A DNA stretch of 24,671 nt, from NCBI GenBank assembly GCA_036389695.1, contig DASVWG010000483.1, forward strand, positions 1-24,671, in the 5' to 3' direction. Source of the stretch: JALZHR01 sp036389695 (lineage in GTDB: Bacteria; Acidobacteriota; Blastocatellia; Pyrinomonadales; Pyrinomonadaceae). Below the pieces are notes generated by a model. It saw only the letters and a program-made list of their open reading frames with translations. It was not told the DNA's origin and made no database searches. The stretch's first letter is position 1. Every line of letters starts with the position of its first letter. Positions 13,837 to 22,700 of the stretch are shown piece by piece. Both the position numbers and the translations under genes were made by a program.

Positions 13837-14565
13837 ATGAGTCGGATTGCGTTTGCTTTGAGTTTTCTCTTAACGATTTCGTTTGGCGTCGGCGCCCAGA
13901 CGACGGCGCAGGAGGTTTCCGAAACGGACGGCGTGCCCGTTATCATCAAGCATCTGCCCGAATGGCAAAACGCGCAAAGCCGCGCCGCTTTGATAAAAAA
14001 CGCGAGCGATTTGCGCAATGCGCTCGGCGAGCGCCCCGTACTTGATTTGATTGATTTCGAAGGCGGCACCGAAGCCGTCACCGCGCCTTACGAAGCGGGA
14101 AAGCTTCTGATTGTCGAATACAACACGCCGCAAGCGTCGATTGAAACGGACGAAAAAGTCAAACAGCGTTTCAGCGAAAGCGCGCCGAATCCGCCGATTT
14201 ATTATCGCCGCGTCGGAAATTACAACGTCTTTGTCTTTGACGCGGCGGACGAAGCGGCGGCAAACGCGCTGATGGACCAGATTAAATACGAAAAAATCGT
14301 CCAGTGGCTCAGCGAAGACCCGTTTCAGTATGAGCGCGCGCAGCGCAGCTACGCGATAACGCTGACGGAAATATTTTTCGGCACGGTTCTGGCAATCGTT
14401 TCCGGCATCGGTCTCGCGGTTCTGGCGGGCATCGGCGTCGGCTTCGTGTTTTTCTACGTCCGCAAACGGCAGCGCGACGAAATGGAATCCTTCTCCGACG
14501 CGGGCGGAATGCTGCGCCTGAATCTGGACGATTTAACGCCCGATATTCCGCTGGAAGAAAAATAG
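13837..14565 (+). CDS. Exported protein with C-terminal membrane anchor, unknown
   Basis: I do not recognise a family. I use ATG 13837 because GGAGAAG sits exactly 7 nt upstream and because it starts a textbook signal peptide (MSRIAFALSFLLTISFGVGA, cleavage near AQ); in-frame ATGs at 13756 and 13819 lack an RBS. The mature part (~25-170) is mixed alpha/beta with PVIIKHLPEWQNA, ALGERPVLDLIDFEGGTEAV, KLLIVEYNTPQAS and VGNYNVFVFDAADEAAANAL. A long hydrophobic segment follows (~175-205, FFGTVLAIVSGIGLAVLAGI) with a basic stop (RKRQR) and a short acidic cytoplasmic tail. The topology is therefore periplasmic domain, TM, cytoplasmic tail. A role as a partner of the divergent ECF sigma gene is conceivable, but no anti-sigma motif is seen. 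Confidence 0.7.
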   Translation: MSRIAFALSFLLTISFGVGAQTTAQEVSETDGVPVIIKHLPEWQNAQSRAALIKNASDLRNALGERPVLDLIDFEGGTEAVTAPYEAGKLLIVEYNTPQASIETDEKVKQRFSESAPNPPIYYRRVGNYNVFVFDAADEAAANALMDQIKYEKIVQWLSEDPFQYERAQRSYAITLTEIFFGTVLAIVSGIGLAVLAGIGVGFVFFYVRKRQRDEMESFSDAGGMLRLNLDDLTPDIPLEEK

Positions 14566-14575
14566 CCGCAAAAAG

Positions 14576-14704
14576 CCGCAAAAAGCGCAAAGAGAATTAG
14601 CCACGAAATTACACGAAAAAACACGAAAATAAAACAAAAAACTTTTTCGTGCCTTTTCGTGACCTTTCGTGGCTAATTCTTTTGTGTCTTTCGTGTTTGT
14701 TCGC
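14576..14704. repeat. CACGAAA-type repeat spacer with 16-bp perfect inverted repeat
   Basis: AGAATTAGCCACGAAA (14593-14608) is exactly inverted as TTTCGTGGCTAATTCT (14665-14680), and the interior carries further CACGAAA copies on the left and TTTCGTG copies on the right. The whole spacer between two convergent genes is built from this word and could work as a bidirectional terminator. Confidence 0.8.
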
Positions 14705-14716
14705 GGCTGATTTTCT

Positions 14717-15841
14717 TTATGGTAAAGCCTCAATCAGCTTTTCAATATCTGCATGATTGTTGAAAAAATGCGGCGCGATGCGGATGCGCTCGCCGCGCGG
14801 GCTGACGATTATGTTTTCGTTTTGCAGATTTTCCGCCAGCTCGTCCGAACTCTGATTGGCTCGCGGCAAAATGCACACAATCTGCGATTTTTCGCTGCCG
14901 GCGCGCGAGCTGACGATTTCGTAATTTTTCGCTTGCAGAAGCTCGCACAGGTAATCCGTTAAATCCTCAAGATGATTCCAGATATTTTCCGCGCCGGTTT
15001 CGTGCAGAAGCTTGAGGCTTTGTTCCAAGCCGTAAAAAAGACTCGCGGCGCTGGTTCCCGATTCCCAGGCGAGCGCGTTCGGTTTCCAAGCCTGCGCCGT
15101 ATCTTCAAAATTCCGCGCGGCTTCGACGCTGACCCAGCCGACCAGCGTCGGCTCGACGCGTTCGCGAGCGCGCTCGGAAAGATATAAAATCCCGCAGCCT
15201 TCGGGCGAGCAGAGCCATTTGTGGCTCGCGCCCGCCGCAATATCGACAAACTGCGCGGGCAAATCAAACGGCATCGCGCCGAAGCCCTGAATAATATCGA
15301 CGGCGAAAAGCGCGTCCGCCTCGCGCGCCGCGCGCCCGATTCTTTCCAAATCGGCGCAAAAGCCGGTCGCGTATTGCACCGCGCTGATTGAAACCAGACG
15401 CGTGTTCGAGTCGATTAAGCCGATAAATTCGTCCAAATCTATCCTGCCGTCGCGTTCGGGGCAAAGCCGCAAATCGACGCCGAATTTATCTCTAACCATT
15501 CGCCACGCGTAAAAATTGGCGGGAAATTCGCGCTCGAAAGAGACGATATTGTCGCCTTCCGCCCAATCCAAACCGTTGGCGATGGTCGAAAAACCGTCCG
15601 AAGTATTGCGCATAAACGCGATTTGCTCGGCGCGAACTTTCAGCATTTCCGCCACCATCTGCCGCGCGCGCTGCTTGGTCTGAATCCATTCGAGAAAATT
15701 AACCGTGCCGTTTTCCGAAGCGTCTCGAAGCTGTGAATATACCGCTTCGATTGTCATCGAAGGCATCAGCGAATTCGCCGCGCTGTTTAGATACGTGTAT
15801 TTTTGCAGCGCGGGAAACAATCTGCGAAGATTTTCATTCAT
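14717..15841 (-). CDS. Class V PLP-dependent aminotransferase (cysteine desulfurase/epimerase-like)
   Basis: A 374-residue fold-type I PLP enzyme of aminotransferase class V. The Schiff-base lysine is K208 in GASHKWLCSPEGCGILY, and the pyridine-binding aspartate is D182 in FAVDIIQGFGAMPFD. Other blocks are YLNSAANSLMPS, IAFMRNTSDGFSTIANGLDW (cofactor phosphate region), SISAVQYATGFCADL, ALAWESGTSAASLFYGLEQS and the C-terminal RGERIRIAPHFFNNHADIEK. The family contains cysteine desulfurases, isopenicillin-N-epimerase-like enzymes and kynureninase-like proteins. The typical catalytic Cys loop of SufS/IscS is not apparent, so desulfurase activity is doubtful. The ATG at 15841 lacks a clear RBS. 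It stands alone, convergent with 13837-14565. Whether it serves the NRPS locus to the right cannot be told. Confidence 0.85.
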   Translation of the reverse strand: MNENLRRLFPALQKYTYLNSAANSLMPSMTIEAVYSQLRDASENGTVNFLEWIQTKQRARQMVAEMLKVRAEQIAFMRNTSDGFSTIANGLDWAEGDNIVSFEREFPANFYAWRMVRDKFGVDLRLCPERDGRIDLDEFIGLIDSNTRLVSISAVQYATGFCADLERIGRAAREADALFAVDIIQGFGAMPFDLPAQFVDIAAGASHKWLCSPEGCGILYLSERARERVEPTLVGWVSVEAARNFEDTAQAWKPNALAWESGTSAASLFYGLEQSLKLLHETGAENIWNHLEDLTDYLCELLQAKNYEIVSSRAGSEKSQIVCILPRANQSSDELAENLQNENIIVSPRGERIRIAPHFFNNHADIEKLIEALP

Positions 15842-16005
15842 AAAAGGGAAATTTTAAAGATGAACCGCAATTTAATCAATTCTTTAGCGGACGGCACCGG
15901 AAGTTTAGCGGCTGTTTCGCAGGTATATTTTCGCGCTTTGACGGGTTAAGACAATATCGGCGAGGCTAAAACAATGCCTTTATCTTTCACGTGCCGCAAT
16001 TTTTA

Positions 16006-16752
16006 TTAGCTCCACTGCCAGCATTTCAAATGCCAGTCGCTGCCTTCGGCGACCAATGCCGCTTCGTAGCCCGCGCCCGGCTGCAGGTCACGCAAAGTCC
16101 AGCGCTCGGCTTCGCGCCGTCTGCCGCGCACAGCGAGTAGAACCGCCGGCTCGCCCGGCGCGAGCGACACGTCGAAAGTGTGCAGCGGCAGCGATAAACC
16201 TTCACCGATGCCTTTAATATAAGCTTCTTTGCGCGTCCAGCAGAGAAAGAAGGCTTGCTGCTGCTGTTTTACCGGCAGCTTGCCAAGCGCGGCGATTTCC
16301 TGTTCGGAAAAGAATCGCGAGGCAATACTTTGATGCTCGATGTCAGGACGAATTTTTTCGATGTCGACGCCCAGCTCGCGCCGACGGCTGAAAGCATATA
16401 GAGCGAGCTCGCCCGCGTGCGAGACATTAAAGCGCAGCTCCGCGCCGCTGTTATCGCTTGCCAGAAATGGTTTCCCGTAGAAAGTGTATTTAAAACTCGG
16501 GCGGTGCGGCTCGACATTCAGATAGTGACCGAGAAGCTGACGCAATATTCCGCGCGCGGCGATGAAATGATGCCGGTCACGCTCGAAGTGAAAACGCGCG
16601 GCGCGTTCTCTTTCGTCTTCGGCGAGCGTTTCCCGGCAAAATTCCAGATTTTTCTGCGTTTGCGACAGAGACGCGCGCCAGACGTGCACCTCGTCGGTCG
16701 GCAGCCTCAATACCGGCGGCGGCTTGCGCCACGCCGTCAGCGTCGGAGACAT
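16006..16752 (-). CDS. Sfp-type 4'-phosphopantetheinyl transferase
   Basis: Transfers the phosphopantetheine arm from CoA to the conserved serine of carrier domains. This 248-residue protein has the two-lobed Sfp layout: NVSHAGELALYAFSRRRELG, then GVDIEKIRP (Mg ligands D130 and E132), then FLCWTRKEAYIKGIGEGL with the WxxKE motif (W172, K175, E176). Its N-terminal half carries RFHFERDRHHFIAARGILRQ and KPFLASDNSG, also family blocks. The length is that of Sfp/Gsp rather than the short AcpS. The ATG at 16752 is preceded by AAAGGAG and begins 1 nt after the stop of the antiporter gene, so the two are translationally coupled. With an NRPS in the same locus, the carrier domain with S1055 is the obvious substrate. 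Confidence 0.93.
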   Translation of the reverse strand: MSPTLTAWRKPPPVLRLPTDEVHVWRASLSQTQKNLEFCRETLAEDERERAARFHFERDRHHFIAARGILRQLLGHYLNVEPHRPSFKYTFYGKPFLASDNSGAELRFNVSHAGELALYAFSRRRELGVDIEKIRPDIEHQSIASRFFSEQEIAALGKLPVKQQQQAFFLCWTRKEAYIKGIGEGLSLPLHTFDVSLAPGEPAVLLAVRGRRREAERWTLRDLQPGAGYEAALVAEGSDWHLKCWQWS

Positions 16753-16753
16753 A

Positions 16754-18040
16754 TCAAACTCCTTTCAGTTCTGCCTGCTCAAATGCTACGTCTTTTATCT
16801 CGGGCTGCTCGCGGGAACGCAGCATGTGTTCGGGATAAACCCAGTGCAGAAGCGGCGTCGCCATAAAGGTAGTCGTCAACGCCATCAGCACCATCATCGA
16901 AAAGAGCGTGGGCGACAGCACTCCCATATCCAACCCGATGTTGAGGATGACCAGCTCGACCAGCCCGCGCGTGTTCATCAATAATCCGATAGCGGCGGAT
17001 TCGCGCCACGGCATTCCTTTGACTCGCGCCGCAATCATCGCGCCGCCCAGCTTACCGGCAATCGCGACGAAAATAATCAACAGGCAGTAAAACCACATCG
17101 TGTAGCCGCTAATCAGGCTGACATTCGTGCGCAGCCCGGTCAGAGCAAAGAAAAGCGGGAGCATCAGGACTACCGTCAACGGCTCGAACCGCGATGAAAC
17201 CTCACGGGCAAACTCCTTATTCTTCGGCGAGATGACGCCTGCGAAAAAGGCTCCGAAGAGCGCGTGCACGCCCAGCCATTCGGTTACCCAGCCCGAAGCC
17301 AGAAGCACCAGAATGATAACGGCAATCATGTCGAAGCTCAGCCCGCCGCGCAGATAAGAAGTTTCCAAACGGCGCAGCAGCGGACTGGCGACGTAAATCA
17401 TAACTATCAGGTAAAAAACCAGTGCGCCGAGCGTCAGAAGCAGTGAGAACTGTCCTTCGTCCGCGCGCAGCAGCGCGATGATTCCCGCCAAAATGCACCA
17501 CGCCGACACGTCGTCAACTGCGGCACAGGCAATCGACACTGTCCCGACTTCGGTCGTGAGCAGCTTGCGGTCGGTTAAAATTCTGGCGAGCACAGGGAAG
17601 GCGGTGACGCTCATCGCGGCTCCCATAAAGAGCGCGAAGGCGATGAAGCGCACGCTGCTGTCAGAGAGTCGCGGATAAAGAAAGAGCGCGATTAAAATGC
17701 CTAAAAGAAACGGGACGACGATACTGACCTGACTTATGACGACGGCGGTATTTCCCAGGCTGCGAAGTTTCTTCAAATCGAGCTCCAGCCCGACCAGAAA
17801 CATATAGATCATAAGACCCACCTGGCTAATCGCATTCAGCGCGCCGAGACTGGCGGGAGGAAATAATTGAGCCGAGAGAGCGGGCGAGACGTGACCGAGC
17901 AATGAAGGTCCGAGCAGAAGTCCCGCGACTATCTCGCCGATGACCTGAGGTTGTTGAAACTTTCGGAAGAGCAATCCGATACAACGCGCGGCGGCTATAA
18001 TGACGCCGATTTGAAGTATAAGAAGCATTAAGTTTGGCAT
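16754..18040 (-). CDS. CPA2-family cation/proton antiporter
   Basis: A 428-residue membrane transporter of the Kef/CPA2 type with about 12 hydrophobic segments. It shows the family entry FQQPQVIGEIVAGLLLGPSL (residues 28-47), the GLMIYMFLVGLELDLKKL segment, the ion-site VDD at 175-177 in AAVDDVSAWCILAG, and SVTAFPVLARILTDRKL. No RCK/TrkA-N regulatory domain follows, so it is the short, unregulated form. The cation (Na+ or K+) cannot be decided. The ATG at 18040 has GGAAAGGTG upstream. It is the first gene of a two-gene operon with the PPTase and diverges from the NRPS genes. Antiporters of this type occur in some NRPS/PKS clusters; a role in tolerance is inferred only from position. Confidence 0.9.
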   Translation of the reverse strand: MPNLMLLILQIGVIIAAARCIGLLFRKFQQPQVIGEIVAGLLLGPSLLGHVSPALSAQLFPPASLGALNAISQVGLMIYMFLVGLELDLKKLRSLGNTAVVISQVSIVVPFLLGILIALFLYPRLSDSSVRFIAFALFMGAAMSVTAFPVLARILTDRKLLTTEVGTVSIACAAVDDVSAWCILAGIIALLRADEGQFSLLLTLGALVFYLIVMIYVASPLLRRLETSYLRGGLSFDMIAVIILVLLASGWVTEWLGVHALFGAFFAGVISPKNKEFAREVSSRFEPLTVVLMLPLFFALTGLRTNVSLISGYTMWFYCLLIIFVAIAGKLGGAMIAARVKGMPWRESAAIGLLMNTRGLVELVILNIGLDMGVLSPTLFSMMVLMALTTTFMATPLLHWVYPEHMLRSREQPEIKDVAFEQAELKGV

Positions 18041-18180
18041 AAAAGGGCACCTTTCCTTAAGCTGTTTCGCTTTGATTCTTCTTTTATTAATCTTGACATC
18101 AGTCCAGCCAGAGGCTTATCGACCAATATCGTATAGGCTGCTGCTCTAAGGTTAAATTTGCGTTTGCAGCTTTTCGGTCT

Positions 18181-18460
18181 TTGGAAAAAATTTAGGGCAC
18201 TAATATATCCGAACAATGGAAAGAGAACAAGTATTTTTTTTGAATCGCCGGGAGATAAACGCATTGCTTCTTTAGAACTTTAAGCAAATAACCTTCATCC
18301 AGCCCGTTTCCGGGAGCGGATTTCTTCAAATCCGTTCTCTCTAGTCCGGATAATTCTGCTGCTGCTGCATATTGCCGCGGACATCTTTTAACGAAATTAC
18401 ATAATTCGTTCACTTTTCGTTTATCCGGCGGACGCGCGAGCCGACGCCGGGATTTTTTTT
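18181..18460 (+). ncRNA. Candidate structured non-coding RNA or leader ending in a terminator
   Basis: TTGGAA (18181-18186), a 17-nt spacer and TATATC (18204-18209) look like a promoter. Downstream are stacked hairpins: CCCG/CGGG (18303-18314), CGGATTT-CTTC-AAATCCG (18317-18334), an AACGAAATT/AATTCGTT pairing near 18400, and finally CCGGCG/CGCCGG (18425-18450) followed two bases later by eight T (18453-18460). No convincing ORF lies within; a 19-codon ATG ORF at 18216-18275 has no family resemblance I recognise. The transcript would be about 245 nt and end before any gene, so it may be a small RNA or an attenuated leader of the NRPS genes. This is inference from structure only. Confidence 0.35.
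18425..18460 (+). terminator. Rho-independent terminator with no upstream gene
   Basis: CCGGCG (18425-18430) pairs with CGCCGG (18445-18450) over a 14-nt loop, then GA and T8. It faces right in a region where no plus-strand gene precedes it, which is what suggests a small RNA or attenuator. Confidence 0.55.
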
Positions 18461-18572
18461 ATTGCCGCAAATAAAAGAGGCTGTGTTTTCAAAGGTTTCC
18501 GCTCAGAACTTTAACTTAATCCCGCAGGATATTTGAAGGAAAATACCCTCGCGCGGGCACCGAAAATTTTTC

Positions 18573-18601
18573 TTGCAATATTCAGGCTTGTGTGATATTT
18601 T
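18573..18601 (+). promoter_or_regulatory. Possible promoter upstream of the NRPS genes
   Basis: TTGCAA (18573-18578), a 17-nt spacer and TATTTT (18596-18601), with TGTGA just before the -10, could drive the genes starting at 19095. It would leave a long leader of about 490 nt. The match is moderate. Confidence 0.3.
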
Positions 18602-19094
18602 GTGGGAAATTCAATCGCTTTGCGACCTTTGTGGTTTGCCCGTTGGAGAAAGCGCGGGCTGTATGAACAGGATGTTTCTATGAAGCACTCTCTACGTTTA
18701 CGTTTAAGGTTTCTAATATGTCGGCTTTCCAAAAATATTCAACGCTTCTCGAAACAATCCCGATTTCTGTCCAGGGCATAACTGTCGCGGGCTGATTAAC
18801 TAAATTGCAGACTGCGACCGGGGCAGCTCCGGTCGGAGAGTAAATCACAATTACCCGATTACGCTCAATCATTCACAGATGATTCAGTGTGATTGCGAGG
18901 ACTCCGGAAAAATCTATGATGATTCCGGGAGCATTTTATCCGTAACCGGGTTGCTCCTCAATGAAATGAAAGATTGAGGATTCGACAACTACGACGGCGC
19001 CGCAGATGTATCGACAGCTTCGGCAGTATCTACCAGGCAACGTTCATCACTATAGAAAATCAACCAAGGCAGTTAGCCCTTAAGGAGAAATTGT
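18602..19094 (+). other. Long non-coding leader region with hairpins before the NRPS genes
   Basis: I find no recognisable gene here. Only very short ORFs are present, for example 18718-18795 (MSAFQKYSTLLETIPISVQG and five more residues), without a clear RBS. GGAGCA (18928-18933) pairs with TGCTCC (18952-18957), and CCTCAAT (18956-18962) pairs perfectly with ATTGAGG (18973-18979); the two stems overlap by two bases and so are alternatives. The segment may be a 5' untranslated leader. Confidence 0.35.
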
Positions 19095-19679
19095 ATGGCA
19101 TCGACAAACAAGTCAACGGAAACTTCTTCGAAAACCACTTCAAAAGCCGCCGCGGACGAATCTTCAAACGCGACCACGGAAGAGGTTTTGAGACCGTTTC
19201 AAGAGGCATCCGAAAAGTTTTTACAAGCGAACCTTTCTGCCCATGAGAATGCTGTGAAACAGTTTGCGCAGACATATCTCGATACCCAGCAGGAAATCGC
19301 CGAAGTGCAGCAGGAAGCGTATCAGGCAATATTGAAAATAACTAAAAAATACGTCGATTCGGCGGGACAGCAAAAATCCGACAACCCGCAGGAAGCGTTT
19401 TTCGGGCAGGCGCAGGAGCAGTTTGAATATGAAAAAGCGGTAAGACAAATCTACATCGATACGGACGCCAAGCTGCAGGCTATCGCGCAAAAAGTCTCCG
19501 GCGACGAGAATGAAGGATTGCCGAGAAAACTTGCCGGTCAGCGCCAGGACGCATATCAACAGTATCTGTCGGATTTACAAAAGGCTTGGTCAGGCGCTAA
19601 AAATCTCAGTCCGGAAGCAATCAACGCGATAGCATCCAATATTTTGTCTACTATCAGTTCCGTGAGCCAGGCAGGTTAA
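19095..19679 (+). CDS. Phasin-like helical protein preceding the NRPS
   Basis: A 194-residue, almost wholly helical protein that I cannot assign firmly. Residues 1-28 are Ser/Thr/Ala-rich and disordered-looking (MASTNKSTETSSKTTSKAAA). Residues ~30-95 form amphipathic helices (RPFQEASEKFLQANLSAHEN, QTYLDTQQEIAEVQQEAYQA), with further Gln-rich helices at ~105-175 (AQEQFEYEKAVRQIYIDTDA, AGQRQDAYQQYLSDLQKAWS). There is no signal peptide and no catalytic motif. The overall look resembles phasins and other coiled-coil scaffold proteins. The ATG at 19095 has a strong RBS (AAGGAG, 8 nt). Its stop is 24 nt before the NRPS start, so the two are surely cotranscribed. A structural or scaffolding role for the synthetase is inference from position. 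Confidence 0.7.
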   Translation: MASTNKSTETSSKTTSKAAADESSNATTEEVLRPFQEASEKFLQANLSAHENAVKQFAQTYLDTQQEIAEVQQEAYQAILKITKKYVDSAGQQKSDNPQEAFFGQAQEQFEYEKAVRQIYIDTDAKLQAIAQKVSGDENEGLPRKLAGQRQDAYQQYLSDLQKAWSGAKNLSPEAINAIASNILSTISSVSQAG

Positions 19680-19703
19680 CGGCGACAGTTTTGCCCAAAG
19701 AAG

Positions 19704-22700
19704 ATGGATTTAGAAAAGCGCATTGCTCAATTATCACCAGCGAAATTGGCGTTGCTTGAACAAAAGCTCAAGAAAAACAAACCTCAAACGCGTCCCAAAG
19801 CCGAGGCTCGAAACGAGCCTCGGCAAAAATACGCGCCCCTGTCATTTTCCCAGGAACGTTTGTGGTTTCTTGAGCAGATGGACCCGGATAGCTGTATCTA
19901 TAATCTGCCGGCAATGCTGCCCCTGCGCGGTCAGATTAATCCCGGTTTGGTAGAAGAAACCATCCGGCAGATAGTCGAGCGCCACAGCGCTCTGCGAACC
20001 CGTTTCGTCGTCCGGGACGATAATCCGTATCAGGAGATTATCGACAATGTCGACGAGGCGCTGGATTTCTCGGTTATCGACCTGCGCGCCAATAACGCGA
20101 AATCGAATCCGAAGCTGCTGGAACAGACGCTCAACAGCGAAATCTGGGTGCCTTTTAATCTGGCGACCGGACCTCTGCTGCGGGCGCGTTTGATTTTGCA
20201 GCCCAGCAATGAAAACCTGCTGCTGCTGGTGATGCACCACATTATCTCGGACGGCTGGTCTATCAATATCTTCACCAAAGAATTTCAGGTTCTGTATGAG
20301 GCGGCGCACTCGCGCAGCGCGCCGAATCTGCCGCCGCTGCCGCAGCAATACGTAGATTATTCGATTTCCCAGCGCAAACTGCTGCAGGGAGAAAATCTCC
20401 AGTCGCTGCTTTCTTATTGGCGAACCCGGCTGGAAGGCGCGCCGCCCGTACTGGCGCTGCCGCTGGATCATCCGCGTCCCGCCCGGCAGTCTTTTAAAGG
20501 CGCGCTTTACCCGTTTAACATCTCGCGCTCGTCTCTGCAAAAATTAAATTCGATATGCCGCGAGTCGGGCGTCGTGCCGTTTATGGTTTTGTTGAGCGCG
20601 TTTAAGGTTTTGTTGTTCCGCTACACGCATCAATCGAAGATAGTCGTCGGAACGCCGATTGCCAATCGCAGTCATTCGGAGCTTGAAACGGTCATCGGCT
20701 TTTTTACCAACACGCTCGTTCTGTCCAGCTCGCTCGCGCCGGAGATGAGTTTTCGCGAGTTTCTGGCGCAGGTTCGCGATACGACGCTCGGAGCCTACGC
20801 GCATCAGGAATTGCCCTTCGAAAAATTAGTTTCCGAATTGCAGCCCGAGCGCAGTCTCAGTTATAACCCGCTGTTTCAGGTGATGTTCACCTTCCAGAAT
20901 CTGCCGACGGAAAAATCGAGCGTTAAGGAAACGGCTCAGCCGAGCGAACAGCCGGTGGCGGAGCAGCAGCAGCAGTTGAGCCTCGACGTCAAAATCTCGA
21001 AATTCGATTTGACTCTGGCGATGACCGAAACCGACGACGGATTGTCGGCTGTCTTCGAATACGCCACCGATTTGTTTGAAGCCGAGACCGTCGGGCGCAT
21101 GGCGACCCATTTAATAAATATTCTCGAATACGTGCTGGAAAACCCGGATGAGCCGCTCGCCGGATTTTCCTTCCTATCGCCAAGCGAGCAAAAGTTGATT
21201 CTGGAAGAATGGAACGATACCAGCCGCCGGTGGGCGGAAGTTTTGCCGCTTCACGGAAGATTCGAAAGATGGGTTCAAAAAACGCCGGACGCCACGGCGG
21301 TGACATTCCGGGAAACCGCGCTGACCTACCGGCAACTTGACCAACGCGCCAATCGTATCGCCGGACTATTGCAAAGCAGCGGCGTCGGCGTGGGTTCGAT
21401 AGTCGGAATCTGTCTGCCGCGCTCGCTGGAAATGGTTATCGGGTTGTTCGCCATTTTAAAAGCGGGCGCGGCTTATATGCCGTTCGAGCCGGATTATCCT
21501 GAGGCGCGCGTCGCCTATATGCTCGATGACGCGAAGGTCGATTACGTCCTGACCGTTTCCGAAACTCTGCCTGCGCTGGCGGCGCATGACGTTAACGTCA
21601 TCGCGCTCGATGAAATTGAATTCGAGCCGGATGAGGAAGAAGATGTCGCGCCGCCCGTCGATTTGAAGCCTGACAATCTCGCTTATGTTCTTTTCACCTC
21701 CGGTTCGACGGGGCAGCCGAAAGGCGTAATGGTTTCGCACGGCGCGATTGATAATCGCCTGCAATGGATGCAGGCGGAATACAATCTGCAAACAAACGAC
21801 CGCGTGATGCAGAAAACCCCGTTTACTTTTGACGTCTCGGTCTGGGAATTTTTCTGGACTTTATCGGAAGGAGCCTGTCTGGTCGTCGCCGAGCCTGACC
21901 GGCATAAGGAAAGCGCTTATTTGGTCGAGCTTATCAAAAAACAGCAAGTCACCTGCATGCATTTCGTGCCCTCGATGCTCCAGCTTTTTCTGCATGAAAA
22001 TCTCGCGGGCTGTGATTCTTTGAATCGAATTATTTGCAGCGGCGAGGCTTTGACGGTGGAACAATGTCGGCGACTTCAAGCTTTGCCGGGCGTGAGCGCG
22101 CACAATCTGTATGGACCGACCGAAGCCGCCGTCGACGTGACTTACTGGGATTGCGCCGAATGGCGCGACCAGTATCTGAGCGTGCCCATCGGGCGTCCTA
22201 TCGCCAATACGCAGATTTATATTCTGAACGAAAAATTTCAGCCCGCGCCCATCGGCGTCGCGGGCGAGCTTTACATCGGCGGACACAATTTAGCCGAAGG
22301 TTATCTGAACAAACCGGAACTGACCGAAAGACAGTTTGTCAAAAATCCGTTCACCGCAGGCACGCGGCTGTATAAAACGGGCGACCTCGCGCGTTTCCGC
22401 AGCGACGGCAACATCGAATATATCGGTCGCATAGATTCGCAGGTCAAGCTGCGCGGACTGCGCATCGAACTGGGCGAAATAGAATCTCTTTTAAGTCTGT
22501 ATCCGGGCATCGCGGAAGCCGTCGTCGTCATTCATCAATTCGATAAATACGATAAGCGGCTGGTGGCATACGTCGTGCTGGAGAATCCCGAAGACGCGCT
22601 CGACACGGGCGCGGTCACCGCGTATCTCGGCAAGAATCTGCCGAATTATATGGTTCCCGCCAATATAATGACCATCGCGCAGCTGCCGCTGACGCCGAAC

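Noticed and set aside
12847..14565. Sigma/anti-sigma pair made by the ECF factor and the divergent membrane protein
   Set aside because: The genes are divergent rather than co-transcribed, and the membrane protein has no zinc-finger or RskA-type anti-sigma motif on its short cytoplasmic tail.
18718..18795. Short ORF before the NRPS genes as a ribosomally made peptide precursor
   Set aside because: It has no clear RBS, no leader/core pattern or recognition motif, and no modifying enzyme is nearby.
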